Assembly (NCBI RefSeq): GCF_000013885.1
Contig: NC_007964.1
Location: forward strand, 310,001 to 374,000
Length of the DNA stretch: 64,000 nt
Direction of reading: 5' to 3'
Source of the DNA: Nitrobacter hamburgensis X14
Lineage (GTDB): Bacteria; Pseudomonadota; Alphaproteobacteria; Rhizobiales; Xanthobacteraceae
Part shown: positions 17,478 to 26,084 of the stretch, in pieces
Layout: every line of letters begins with the position of its first letter
Position numbering within the stretch: position 1 is the stretch's first letter
Program-made: the position numbers and the translations under genes
Notes under the pieces: generated by a model
What the model was told of the DNA's origin: nothing
Seen by the model: only the letters and a program-made list of their open reading frames with translations
The model's database searches: none

Positions 17478-18680
17478 ATGTCTCTACCAGAAGACCGCTG
17501 CACGGCTCGGGCAGCGAGCTTTGAACAAATGCACTCGTACATCATCGGAAAATCCGGTGTCGGAAAATCCACCTTCCTTGAAAATCATGCCCTGGAGAAC
17601 GAGGGCAGCTTTGCGTTCCTCGACCCGCACGGCGACAGCGCGGAAAAACTGGCCGACACCATCGACTGCATATTCTGGGAGCCGTCGGACACGGAGCACG
17701 TCATCGGGTTTAATGTCCTTGAGAATGTCCCAGAGCCTCAAAGACATTTGGTGGCCGCGCAGGTCGTCTCGTCCTTTAAGGCGATATGGGGCGATAGCTG
17801 GGGGCCGCGGCTGGAATGGATACTCTACAATTCCGTTTCTCTGCTCCTCGACAATAACGGCTCTTTATTGGACATCCCCAAGCTCCTCACAGATAGCGGG
17901 TATCTGTCGAAATGTCTCAGACCGCTGCACAAACGGCTTATAAAAAACCCGACCGACCATGCGGCCGGCGCGCGGCGCAATTTCTGGCTCTACGAATTCG
18001 ACGCACTCCAGCCCCGCGAACGCGCCGCCGCAATCAGCCCGGTCTTGAACAAAGTGGGCCAGCTTGCTGCCAACCCGGTGCTCTCCGGCATCCTGCGCCA
18101 CAACACCATCGACATTTCCCGCATCATGAACCGGGGCCAGCGGCTGGTCGTCAATCTCTCGAAGGGCCAGCTCGGTGAGGAGCCGTCGCATTTGTTGGGC
18201 GCCCTTTTAGTCTCCGCGTTCGCGCAGGCGGCAGAAGGAAGGGCGAATATTCCGTTTGCGGAGCGGCGGCCATTCACGCTCTACGTGGATGAATTCCAGA
18301 ACTTCGCCACCAACAACTTTTCCCGTATTCTCTCGGAGGCCCGCAAATACCGGCTCGATTTGGTGCTCGCCCACCAGTTTCTTGGGCAACTGCCTGACCT
18401 ATTGCGACAGGCAGTATTCGGCAACGTTGGCCGGTTCATTAGCTTCAAGATCGGCAGCGAGGATGCGCCGGTTATTGCCCGGGAATTAGGTTTCCCCGCT
18501 ACCGCCGAGGAATTGATTGATCTGAACCGGTTCGAGGCTTGGGAGCGCAGCACCAGCATTATGCCCAAGCAATTCAAGACCGCAGCTCCAATAGCCGGCC
18601 GCGGCCGATTAGCTGCGGTGCGACGAAGGACGTGGAGCCGCTACACAACAGCAACTCGACTCTCCAAACGCTCGTACTGA
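17478..18680 (+). CDS. VirD4/TraG-like coupling ATPase (HerA/FtsK superfamily)
   Basis: A 400-residue DNA-pump ATPase. Walker A GKSGVGKST is at residues 24-32, LDPHGD follows, and Walker B LYVDEFQNF is near residue 270 with LAHQFLGQLPDLL after it, the pattern of the TraM-recognition part of type IV coupling proteins. No transmembrane helix is visible, unlike classic VirD4. The start is MSLPEDRC at 17478; a TTG at 17445 is less likely. Such ATPases drive DNA through a conjugation channel or into a virion. There is no relaxase or T4SS channel nearby, so its partner is probably the larger ATPase at 19222. Confidence 0.8.
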   Translation: MSLPEDRCTARAASFEQMHSYIIGKSGVGKSTFLENHALENEGSFAFLDPHGDSAEKLADTIDCIFWEPSDTEHVIGFNVLENVPEPQRHLVAAQVVSSFKAIWGDSWGPRLEWILYNSVSLLLDNNGSLLDIPKLLTDSGYLSKCLRPLHKRLIKNPTDHAAGARRNFWLYEFDALQPRERAAAISPVLNKVGQLAANPVLSGILRHNTIDISRIMNRGQRLVVNLSKGQLGEEPSHLLGALLVSAFAQAAEGRANIPFAERRPFTLYVDEFQNFATNNFSRILSEARKYRLDLVLAHQFLGQLPDLLRQAVFGNVGRFISFKIGSEDAPVIARELGFPATAEELIDLNRFEAWERSTSIMPKQFKTAAPIAGRGRLAAVRRRTWSRYTTATRLSKRSY

Positions 18681-18773
18681 AACGCGCCAGGAGTGTAGCG
18701 ATGAATACTGTTCCGTTCTTAACCGAGGTGACTGATCAAACTTGACTCAATGCTGTGTCATTATGTATTTCAA

Positions 18774-18824
18774 GGGAGGGACACCACCTGCTCTAGAGGC
18801 TCGGTTTAGGAGAGGTGTTCCCCC
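18774..18824 (+). promoter_or_regulatory. Leader hairpin covering the ribosome-binding site
   Basis: AGGGAGGGACACCACCT pairs with AGGAGAGGTGTTCCCCC (one bulged T) around a loop CTCTAGAGG...GGTTT. The AGGAG that serves 18825 is inside the 3' arm, and the ATG follows the hairpin directly. The structure could control translation; alternatively it is a processing site. Confidence 0.5.
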
Positions 18825-19229
18825 ATGCGCGTGTCTATCGCGTGCATCGAGAAAAGCCGCGTGCTTTTCTTCCCCGTCGCGCCGCGAACGCGCGTATCGG
18901 TCAGACTCATCCTTGAACGCGACGAAGATATCATCATCCGTCACTACGGATTCCAGAGTCATGTCCTCGTTTCGCGCAAGCCCACCGTCGTCATAGACGA
19001 GCGGGAAGAGGCGGACGGCCGCGGGCACGTGCGCGTGGCCAAGGACAAGCGCGAGATCGACAACAATATCCGGCTCAGAGCGTTCATGGGCAAGGATGCA
19101 GAGTGGCAATTCCCTCATCCGTCAGCAGCCAATGCGTTCATCGCTGAGCTGCGGCAAGGCTTTCTCAAATTCAAGGAATTTTTGGTCGCCAACGGCGCTC
19201 CGGCGCAGGGAGACATTTTCGATGTATAG
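18825..19229 (+). CDS. Hypothetical protein preceding the fusion ATPase
   Basis: A 134-residue soluble protein of unknown function. Mainly beta at first (RVLFFPVAPRTRVSVRLILERDEDIIIRH is a strand pair), then helical (AANAFIAELRQGFLKFKEFLV). The stop overlaps the start of the 1123-residue ATPase by eight bases, so both are made together and may act together. The 5' leader carries a hairpin over the ribosome-binding site. Confidence 0.65.
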   Translation: MRVSIACIEKSRVLFFPVAPRTRVSVRLILERDEDIIIRHYGFQSHVLVSRKPTVVIDEREEADGRGHVRVAKDKREIDNNIRLRAFMGKDAEWQFPHPSAANAFIAELRQGFLKFKEFLVANGAPAQGDIFDV

Positions 19230-22200
19230 GATACTGATTGCCGCACTTCTCTCGATGCTGCCCATCTCCAGCTATGCGGCGAAAGGCTACTTCACCGAGC
19301 TCCCATCGGGACAATGGCTCGTGTTTACGCCAGAGCAGGTTGGCCGATACGCTAAAGCCGACCGTGAGTATTGTGCGGTCGCCCTCAAGCGTGGGATCGA
19401 ACAGAACGCGAGATTGAACAATGAACCGCAAGATTGCTTGGAAGGAGTGGCATTCGGCCCGGCGGTGGGCGAAGGGCCCGTCCTCACGTTAGGCGCAGGC
19501 TTCGACAGCCGCATTCCTGGCTTACGGACCCGCTTGAGCGTTCCGAGCTGGGTAGGGCAACATGATGCACTCGTCTTGGATGAATACGTCTCAAGCGCAT
19601 TGGAGCTATACCAGTGGGCGCATGGGCTGCCCGAAACTGGCACGCTCGATGCCGTTACTGTGGGGACCTTGGACCGCAACGTGCGCACCACGAGCGTTCC
19701 CAACGACCAGCAGGCACTCACGAATATAGAACCGCAACCTGCTCCCGAATCAGAACTAGCTGAGACCCAGACCGAAACTCGCACCCCGCTGCTGGAGAAA
19801 TCTACCGCCGCACCATTGCCTATGCAGGCGGGGCCCATGATAGCACCGCAAGTGCCGCCCTCCACGGCCATGATCGACCTGCGCTCCTTGAGCCAATTTC
19901 TCTTCGCTTTGACGATCCTATTTCTGGTCTTCCGGGGACGGCTGGCCATCGATTGGGCCTTAAACGTCGGCGGGCCCCGCGTCGCGTCTGCGGCACGCTC
20001 GCCGCGCGTGAAGTCATTCCTCCTCCGTGCATGGGATGCGCTCAACCGCATTTACGCTTTCCTCAAAGGAAGCCCGGTTGTTCCTAAAGCTGTCGGAGTC
20101 GCGGGAGGACTCATAGCCTATTTTTTTAATGAGCCACGCCGCTTAGCGGCGTGGGGATTAGTCATATGGTTCGCGTTGTCCGTTCTGCTCAGCTTGAGCA
20201 TCGGCAATGCGCCCGGGCTTTTCGGCTGGTTCATCGTCGGGCTCTTCTTCCTTGCGCAGGCCGACTACCACTTCCTCATCCTGCGCGGGGAGAACCGCGT
20301 CCTCGCCTACAAGAAGGCGGCGAGAATAATCGTGTTCGTGATATTCCCGCTCTTCTTCACGTCGCTCGTGCTGGTCGGTTTCTTGGCGCTCGGCAGCCCT
20401 AAGCAGCAGGGCGCCGGCGTGCTCGCCATCCTCATCGGCCTTCCGACAGCGATACTGTATTTCTGCTTCCTTCGAGCGTACCGCGACGCGGAATGGGCAA
20501 GCCTTTGCAAATACGAGAAGATGTACGCAAGCGCGGGCGACGGCTTCACCTCAATCGACCTCGCGCAGCGCATACTGTCCCAGCTTCCCTCTACAAGCCT
20601 CCGCGTCGAGCCGGTCATCGAGGCCCTGAAGGAGGAACTGCTGGGCGGCATGCCCGAGCCGCCCGAGTCGCGGTTCGATCTGCATGATCATGCCGCGTAC
20701 CGCGCAATGCTGGAGCAGCTCTCCTTCGCCACCCCGGAAGCCGAGGACTTGTTCGTCGAGATGGTCGTCGCCGCGCTCATGACGATCGTCCCGAAATTTC
20801 CGAAGCCCGCCGGCGCCCCGATGTTCACGACGCGAATGGAGGACCCGCTCAGCGCCGTCTGTGACTTCATGCAGTGCCTCATCCATCCGCGCGCCGTGCA
20901 GCTGAGGGTCCTGGAGAGGCTGCGGACCGCGTTCAACAGGAACGTCGGCGAATTGCAGGCGCGCAAGGCGGGCCTCACGATAGACGCGGCTCTAGAGCTG
21001 GCGCTGAAGGATACGCCGCTTCTGGACCTGTTCAGGTCCCACCTTCCCTATGAGCTGGAGATATCGGACGAGTTCTTATACGGCGGCATCCATATCTGCG
21101 CGCCTCCGGGCGGCATGAAGACGCAGCTGACGCAGACGCTGGTCCTGCATCTAGCGCATTACTTCAATGACCCGGCCTTGATCGTGGTCGACTCACAGGG
21201 TCCCATCCTCGACCTGCTTGAGCGCAAGTTCGCGCCTCAGCTTGGAGCAAGCTTTTTACGAATTCATCCGCATAAAGCCCCCATCAACATCAATCCTTTC
21301 GATGTTGATTTCTCGGGCATGACTGAGGCTGAGCAGGGCAGCGCTATTACCTCGGTAGCTGATTTCTTCGTAGCCTTGTTCGCGACGGGGTCGAGCGAGC
21401 TGAGCGGCAAGATGAAGACGCTGTTCGATCAGGTGGTGCGCCTCTTTCTCGTTGGCATTCCCGCGGTACAAAAACGCACGGCAACGATGCGCGACCTTCA
21501 CGACTTTATGGCTTCTTCCCAGCCATGGGCAAAGTACAAGGCGGAAATCGAGTATCTTGACGATGATGGGAGGATGTTCTTCGACAAGCATAATATCAGC
21601 GGCTACTCAGATACTCGTTTGCAGGTGCATCAGCGGCTCTATGAAGTGCTGCGTGACCCCGCGATAAGGAAAATGCTCTGCGCAGAGCGCAACGAGCTTG
21701 ACCTCGACCGCTACCTCGACGGACCGGGCATGGTGCTGGTCGATACGAGCGGCAACTTGGGCTTCGAGAACGCCGCGTTTTTCGGACGGCTATTCATATT
21801 GCTCGCGCAGCAGTCGATGATGCGGCGGATTCCCGCGCCAACCGGCGATCCCTATCCGGCGTTTCTGCTTTGCGACGAAGCGCACGAGTACTTTAAGGCG
21901 GAGGGCGTCCTGCGCCAGTTCATCTACCAGGGACGCAAGCGGCGCTTCGGCATCGTCCTCACGCATCACCAGTACAGCCAGGCCCCGGGCGCCTTGCAGG
22001 ATGCGCTGGAGCATATGGCCGTGCATTTCACGACGCGCGTCGCGCCGAACGACATGGCCCGGCTATCCGGGATATTCCACGCTCCACCTTCGTTCCTGCA
22101 AGCGCAGCGGCCTGAACCCGTGAAGGCGCCCAAGCTTCCGAAGTGGATCGACTATGCTCTGTATTATCCTAGCCTTGAGCATGCGATCAGCGTGCGGCTG

Positions 22201-22593
22201 GCATACGGCAACCTCGAGAATTTCGACACGTCGAATATGTACCGAGGCGCTCGCAATCGAAGCCAACAGGGCAACTCAGGTCAACAGAATAGCAAGCAAA
22301 GCCAGAGCCCGCCGCCGCCGCGCCCCGATCCCGTCGGCTCGAAGGACGTCGAATGGAATCATACGATAAGCCCGATTAAGGCGAAGAACGGATGCACTAT
22401 CGCGGACTTCAAGATGCCGGACGGCACTCTTGCGGATATCGTTATACGGCCCGGCACTGTCGACGGCACCAAGCTCAGATTCAAGGGACGCAGCGGACAG
22501 GGCGGCGACTTCTTCCTGAAGATCATCGTTCCGCCGATGCCCGAGCAGTCCGATCGCGAGGACATGGATATGGGAGCTGCTCCGTGGCCATGA
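19222..22593 (+). CDS. Membrane-anchored HerA/TraD-like ATPase with PG-binding-like and DnaJ-C-like domains
   Basis: A 1123-residue protein starting at MYRILIAALLSM, with GGAGA upstream. Visible in order: a signal peptide (residues 1-20, cut near YAAKG); a periplasmic part with LELYQWAHGLPETGTLDAVT (about 125-151), which resembles a PG_binding_1 repeat; a Pro/Glu linker; about five transmembrane helices between 224 and 417; a cytoplasmic ATPase with Walker A APPGGMKTQ (about 628), INPFDVDF, Walker B AFLLCDEAHEYF (about 880) and VLTHHQYSQAPG; a Gln/Pro linker; and LADIVIRPGTVDGTKLRFKG at the end (about 1070-1108), much like the second C-terminal domain of DnaJ. I know of no described protein with this order. 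A DNA pump anchored to the cell wall is the simplest guess. Confidence 0.75.
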   Translation: MYRILIAALLSMLPISSYAAKGYFTELPSGQWLVFTPEQVGRYAKADREYCAVALKRGIEQNARLNNEPQDCLEGVAFGPAVGEGPVLTLGAGFDSRIPGLRTRLSVPSWVGQHDALVLDEYVSSALELYQWAHGLPETGTLDAVTVGTLDRNVRTTSVPNDQQALTNIEPQPAPESELAETQTETRTPLLEKSTAAPLPMQAGPMIAPQVPPSTAMIDLRSLSQFLFALTILFLVFRGRLAIDWALNVGGPRVASAARSPRVKSFLLRAWDALNRIYAFLKGSPVVPKAVGVAGGLIAYFFNEPRRLAAWGLVIWFALSVLLSLSIGNAPGLFGWFIVGLFFLAQADYHFLILRGENRVLAYKKAARIIVFVIFPLFFTSLVLVGFLALGSPKQQGAGVLAILIGLPTAILYFCFLRAYRDAEWASLCKYEKMYASAGDGFTSIDLAQRILSQLPSTSLRVEPVIEALKEELLGGMPEPPESRFDLHDHAAYRAMLEQLSFATPEAEDLFVEMVVAALMTIVPKFPKPAGAPMFTTRMEDPLSAVCDFMQCLIHPRAVQLRVLERLRTAFNRNVGELQARKAGLTIDAALELALKDTPLLDLFRSHLPYELEISDEFLYGGIHICAPPGGMKTQLTQTLVLHLAHYFNDPALIVVDSQGPILDLLERKFAPQLGASFLRIHPHKAPININPFDVDFSGMTEAEQGSAITSVADFFVALFATGSSELSGKMKTLFDQVVRLFLVGIPAVQKRTATMRDLHDFMASSQPWAKYKAEIEYLDDDGRMFFDKHNISGYSDTRLQVHQRLYEVLRDPAIRKMLCAERNELDLDRYLDGPGMVLVDTSGNLGFENAAFFGRLFILLAQQSMMRRIPAPTGDPYPAFLLCDEAHEYFKAEGVLRQFIYQGRKRRFGIVLTHHQYSQAPGALQDALEHMAVHFTTRVAPNDMARLSGIFHAPPSFLQAQRPEPVKAPKLPKWIDYALYYPSLEHAISVRLAYGNLENFDTSNMYRGARNRSQQGNSGQQNSKQSQSPPPPRPDPVGSKDVEWNHTISPIKAKNGCTIADFKMPDGTLADIVIRPGTVDGTKLRFKGRSGQGGDFFLKIIVPPMPEQSDREDMDMGAAPWP

Positions 22594-22706
22594 TAAAATA
22601 TTTTTCAGAGCGCCGGGTGCGCCATAGCGCGCACTGCGCTCGCCTTGACCATGGCTCCTCATACCGAACCTAGTTTGCTTTTTATTTTTGGTATTTATCA
22701 TCATGT

Positions 22707-23642
22707 ATGAGCCAGGCCACTAAGCGACTCAACCGCTGGAGCGACGAACCCATACGCGGCAAGGACGGGAAGCCCCGCGCCGCGAAGATAGTCGACACCG
22801 ACTACCCGGTGTTCGAGCGGTTCAACCGCTACCGCGACATGGGGACGAGCTTCATCGTCGCGTTCAACAAGACCAATCCCATCGCGCTGCAGGCGCGGCT
22901 CAACCTTCTTTCGCGCGAGCCCAACCGGTACCTGTACCGCCCGCTCCAGCAGCGCAATGTCCCTAACGAGAACTACAAGGACCAGAGCTACCGCGTCGCG
23001 GACAAGGCGGTCGCGCTGATGCGCAAGCGCAGCGCGTGGCGCGACGACATCGAGCCGTTCGGCGACTCGAAGTTCTACCCGCACTCCAGGATGACGAACG
23101 ACGCGATCCAGTCCCTCGAGCTATTCGCGCCCAAGATGATTTGGCGGCATGAGATCCCAAAGGCAACGAACCGCCTGCCGGTGGAGGTTTCCTGCACGCT
23201 GCCAAACGGCGCGTTCGCGTCGGCGAAGTTCGACTATCAGAACGATAGCCACGGGCCGTTCGGCATCAACTACGGAGGCTCGGCGCGCTTCCTCTCGCTC
23301 GAGTCCGAGCATCATGGCGAGGTGGACGCCAATAATCTCGAGCGGCCGTCGTTCCTCAAGAAATTCCTCGCCATCCGCTACATCGCCCAGCACGAGCTGT
23401 ACCGTACAGAGTGGGGCCTCCCTCACCTGCTCTCGCTCTTCGTGTGCACGGACCAGCACGAGATCGATAGGCGCAAGGCAATAGTCATGCGCGAGACCGG
23501 CGGGAAAGGCGCGAGCTACGTCCTCTTCCAGGTCGTGCCCGCCGTCGACGAGAGCATGACCAGCGTCAAGCCGATGCCCGAGCTGTACGAGGGCCCGTGG
23601 CAGCGCGCCGGATATCCCGACTTCTATCTTTCCCAACCATAA
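22707..23642 (+). CDS. Possible replication-relaxation/MobC-like protein
   Basis: A 311-residue soluble protein. The C-terminal part (ALRYIAQ-like FLAIRYIAQHELYRTEWG, then LLSLFVCTDQHEIDRRKAIVMRE and ASYVLFQVVPAVD) reminds me of replication-relaxation proteins of plasmids, where a strand giving V-C/T-T-T is followed by an R-rich helix. The match is weak. Its place after two coupling-type ATPases would fit a role in preparing DNA for transfer. ATA and other host-rare codons are used. If wrong, it is an unknown protein. Confidence 0.4.
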   Translation: MSQATKRLNRWSDEPIRGKDGKPRAAKIVDTDYPVFERFNRYRDMGTSFIVAFNKTNPIALQARLNLLSREPNRYLYRPLQQRNVPNENYKDQSYRVADKAVALMRKRSAWRDDIEPFGDSKFYPHSRMTNDAIQSLELFAPKMIWRHEIPKATNRLPVEVSCTLPNGAFASAKFDYQNDSHGPFGINYGGSARFLSLESEHHGEVDANNLERPSFLKKFLAIRYIAQHELYRTEWGLPHLLSLFVCTDQHEIDRRKAIVMRETGGKGASYVLFQVVPAVDESMTSVKPMPELYEGPWQRAGYPDFYLSQP

Positions 23643-23658
23643 AAGAGGAGAGCACACG

Positions 23659-23856
23659 ATGGAATCGCTGAAAAGGTTGCCGCCACGCCAACGCAAAGAA
23701 GAAGTCGACCGCCGCAAGCGCGTGCGTGCGATTGTGCCGAACCTCCGGCGCAAGCTCACCCTATACCGGCGCGAACCCACTGTCCGGCATTTTGCCGACG
23801 TCAAAGAGCTGTTCGCGTCGTTGGTGCGCGCGCACGTCGATGCCCCATTCGATTGA
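23659..23856 (+). CDS. Small basic hypothetical
   Basis: A 65-residue, very basic protein (KRLPPRQRKEEVDRRKRVR...). A GAGGAGAG site lies upstream at normal spacing. It is probably DNA- or RNA-binding by charge alone. It follows the putative relaxation protein by 16 bases and is likely cotranscribed with it. Confidence 0.55.
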   Translation: MESLKRLPPRQRKEEVDRRKRVRAIVPNLRRKLTLYRREPTVRHFADVKELFASLVRAHVDAPFD

Positions 23857-23870
23857 AAGGAGTGTGCGTA

Positions 23871-24059
23871 ATGCCGAACGAAAATAAGATCGCCCGCGCC
23901 CGCGAGCTCATCGCCGAGCGCGACAGGATAGACGCCGAGCTGGACGGGTTGTTCAGCGGAGCGTCGATAGCCAAGCGGGGCCGGCCGAGAAAAGAGGCGC
24001 TCAATGGGCACGGCGATACTGGGACCATAGAAGCGAGCGAGTCTCAATATCCTGCTTGA
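23871..24059 (+). CDS. Small AT-hook-like protein
   Basis: A 62-residue protein. The start at 23871 (MPNENKIARARELI) is fixed by AAAGGAG eight bases upstream; an earlier ATG at 23853 lacks this. The N-terminal half is a charged coiled coil (AERDRIDAELDGLF), followed by KRGRPRKE, an AT-hook-type minor-groove motif. It may be a small DNA-binding accessory. Confidence 0.6.
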   Translation: MPNENKIARARELIAERDRIDAELDGLFSGASIAKRGRPRKEALNGHGDTGTIEASESQYPA

Positions 24060-24136
24060 GCGAGAACAAGAAAAAAGAAGAAAGCTTGAAGACAAGGTGG
24101 TATAATAAATATGTGCGATTAATAGCGTTGTAACTT

Positions 24137-24173
24137 GAGGGGATACCGTACTTACAACGCGCGGTATCCCCTC
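24137..24173 (+). promoter_or_regulatory. Perfect 12-bp hairpin before the HNH gene
   Basis: GAGGGGATACCG at 24137-24148 pairs exactly with CGGTATCCCCTC at 24162-24173. There is no T-run, so it is not a simple terminator. The HNH gene starts eight bases later. A TATAATAAATATG box lies upstream at about 24100. Confidence 0.65.
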
Positions 24174-24181
24174 ACGTATTT

Positions 24182-24670
24182 ATGCCAGACATATTGGATT
24201 TGTTGGTCTACGAGCCAACTACCGGGGTTCTTTATAAGAAACACAAGCTAGGGAGGAAGCACTACTCAGGCTATATCATTTGTGAAATAGGCGGCAAACA
24301 CCATGCCATTCACAGGCTCATTTGGCAGTTAGAACGCGGCCCTATTCCTGAGGGATTCTTTGTCGACCACATCGATGGCAACCGCTCTAACAATCGTCTA
24401 GATAATCTCCGGTTAGTGACCATGGAAGGTAATGCCCACAACATGGCAATGACTTCCCGTAACAAGTCTGGTCGTATCGGGGTTTGTTGGGCACCTTCTC
24501 AAAAGACTTGGTTTGCTTACATCAATGTAGACAAAAAACTAAAAATACTCGGTCGCACCAAGACTAAGCAGGAAGCCATCAATCTCCGCGAAGAAGCTGA
24601 GAGGAAGTACGGCTATCACCAAAATCACGGAAGAAGGGCCACACCCAAAGATGTGGCCCTTGCTGCTTAG
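24182..24670 (+). CDS. HNH homing-type endonuclease with AP2 domain
   Basis: A 162-residue nuclease. The HNH part reads AIHRLIWQLERGPIPEGFFVDHIDGNRSNNR with NLRLVT after it (residues 40-85). The AP2 part is SGRIGVCWAPSQKTWFAYINVDKK (about 95-125). This pair is the standard freestanding HNH-AP2 endonuclease of phages, a selfish gene that cuts a DNA target site. Its codon use is more AT-rich than its neighbours, consistent with recent arrival. The hairpin upstream may mark the insertion. Confidence 0.9.
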   Translation: MPDILDLLVYEPTTGVLYKKHKLGRKHYSGYIICEIGGKHHAIHRLIWQLERGPIPEGFFVDHIDGNRSNNRLDNLRLVTMEGNAHNMAMTSRNKSGRIGVCWAPSQKTWFAYINVDKKLKILGRTKTKQEAINLREEAERKYGYHQNHGRRATPKDVALAA

Positions 24671-24883
24671 TTAGTGCTGATCTGAAATGAAACTTTCGGC
24701 GCGCTGCAGAACGCGAACCGCATTCATTAAGTCGCCGCCTCCGAAACTGTCCGTCTCCTTCCACTCCTCGCCGTCCTTGTAGGATTTCGCGAGGGTGACA
24801 TTGTAGTGCTTCTCGTTCTGCCAGACCGAGGCCGTGACAGAGCCGAGACGAAACTTCACCACCGGCGGGTTTCCATTGGGCAT
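24671..24883 (-). CDS. Small conserved hypothetical (RLG..AS.W..E..YNVT family)
   Basis: A 70-residue protein: VKFRLGSVTASVWQNEK, YNVTLAKSYKDGEEWKETDSFGGGDL and a C-terminal helix. I recognise this compact beta-sheet pattern from many phage and chromosomal hypothetical proteins; function unknown. AAAGGAGTTTAAA lies before the ATG. It abuts the HNH gene tail to tail. Confidence 0.75.
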   Translation of the reverse strand: MPNGNPPVVKFRLGSVTASVWQNEKHYNVTLAKSYKDGEEWKETDSFGGGDLMNAVRVLQRAESFISDQH

Positions 24884-25081
24884 TTTAAACTCCTTTTCTC
24901 TCCTGCTTGTTGCTCAGATGCAGGTGGGGAAGCCAGGCTAGCGCGGCTCCTTTTCAGGCTGTGCAGACCCCAAGGTCTTCTGCACCTCTCCCCCACCCAC
25001 ATCCGAACCGCCTCTTTCCAGATGATACAATGGCGATAGACCTAGTACCGCGTCGCTATCCCCACATCAAAGGAGGCAGCC

Positions 25082-25732
25082 ATGCCATTCGTTGACTTCG
25101 CAGAGATACGTGAGCGCCTCTCGATTGAGGACGCCGCTGAGATGTTGCCCGTTAAGTGGAAATCCGAGGGCCAGCAATTGAGGGCCGATTGCCCGGTGCA
25201 CGGCGGCGAGCGCTCACTCATCATCACGCCCGCAAAAGGCCTGTTCGTATGCAAGGCAACGACAGACGCCAAGAAGGGAGGCGACTGCATCGCGCTATGC
25301 GCCCACGTGATGCAGACGACGAACTTCGAGGCGGGGCAATACCTCGCCCAGCAGATCGGCACGCTTGCGCGGAAGAGTACTGTGAACAGTGACAGTAACA
25401 GTACAGTTAGCAAGGAGCGTGCCACTGTTCCCCAGAAGAGAGAGGGCGGGACGGCTTCGGCCCAACCCGCTCCAAACTTCGACCCGGTGGCATTCGCCGC
25501 AAAGCTCGTGTTCAGCGAGGAGGTGGCGGCGCTCGGGTTCAGCGAGGAGGATGCCGAGCACTTCGGCGTAGGCTTCTACCGGGGCAAGGTGTACGCGCCC
25601 CTCCGGCATCCCACAGGTGAAATCGCGTGCTTCTATGACTACAGCAACGGCACGCTCAAGCTTCCGGCACGCGCTCGGTGGCTTGAGGAATCAGCGCCAA
25701 ACGTGATTCCCTTCGGCAAGAAGACTGCATAG
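25082..25732 (+). CDS. CHC2 zinc-finger DNA primase, N-terminal part
   Basis: A 216-residue protein. Residues 1-85 form a CHC2 zinc domain: CPVHGGERS (Cys37, His40), GLFVCKA (Cys57), GGDCIAL (Cys69). A linker rich in Ser/Thr follows, then LGFSEEDAEHFGVGFYRGKVYAPLRHPTGEIACF, like the start of a Toprim-primase core. The catalytic Toprim itself is missing, so it is a stand-alone CHC2 protein or a shortened primase. It would prime DNA synthesis or bind single strands for island replication. A terminator follows. Confidence 0.82.
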   Translation: MPFVDFAEIRERLSIEDAAEMLPVKWKSEGQQLRADCPVHGGERSLIITPAKGLFVCKATTDAKKGGDCIALCAHVMQTTNFEAGQYLAQQIGTLARKSTVNSDSNSTVSKERATVPQKREGGTASAQPAPNFDPVAFAAKLVFSEEVAALGFSEEDAEHFGVGFYRGKVYAPLRHPTGEIACFYDYSNGTLKLPARARWLEESAPNVIPFGKKTA

Positions 25733-25759
25733 CCCCCAATCGGGGGCTTTTCTTTTTCG
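25733..25759 (+). terminator. Terminator after CHC2 gene
   Basis: GCCCCC-AATC-GGGGGC followed by TTTTCTTTTT. Confidence 0.85.
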
Positions 25760-26084
25760 CTCGGCTTTAAATGGGTGAGGGCGTGGTGTGTCTTGACAGA
25801 GTGGCGGTTTAGTTCTCGCGTGCCTTGTTAGACCGCGTTTCCTTGCAGGATTTCTTCTAACTGGTAAGATGAATAGTGTTAGAGCGTAAGCATTTATAAG
25901 CGTAACCATATATGCAGTATAGCAAAGCAAATTAAGGTTCAGCACGACCAGTTTCCCGAGAACGAAATCATTATCAATGGTGTGTGGTGCGACATCGGCG
26001 GCCACAAGGCGCATGAGGACGAGATGCGCTTCAGCGAGGATGCTTCAGTCTGCACCGAGTGCTATGACCACTTCACCGAATAAT
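25760..26084 (+). other. Gap with possible unusual-start zinc ORF
   Basis: No standard gene. An open frame ends at 26083 and encodes NGVWCDIGGHKAHEDEM and VCTECYDHF, a zinc-ribbon-like Cys/His pattern of about 60 residues. Only ATT or ATA codons are available as starts upstream (a TAG lies near 25880), so it is either a remnant or a gene with a rare start. Confidence 0.35.

Noticed and set aside
17478..22593. A known HerA-based defence system
   Set aside because: No SIR2, DUF4297 or nuclease partner is nearby, and the TraM-recognition-type motifs point to coupling proteins instead.
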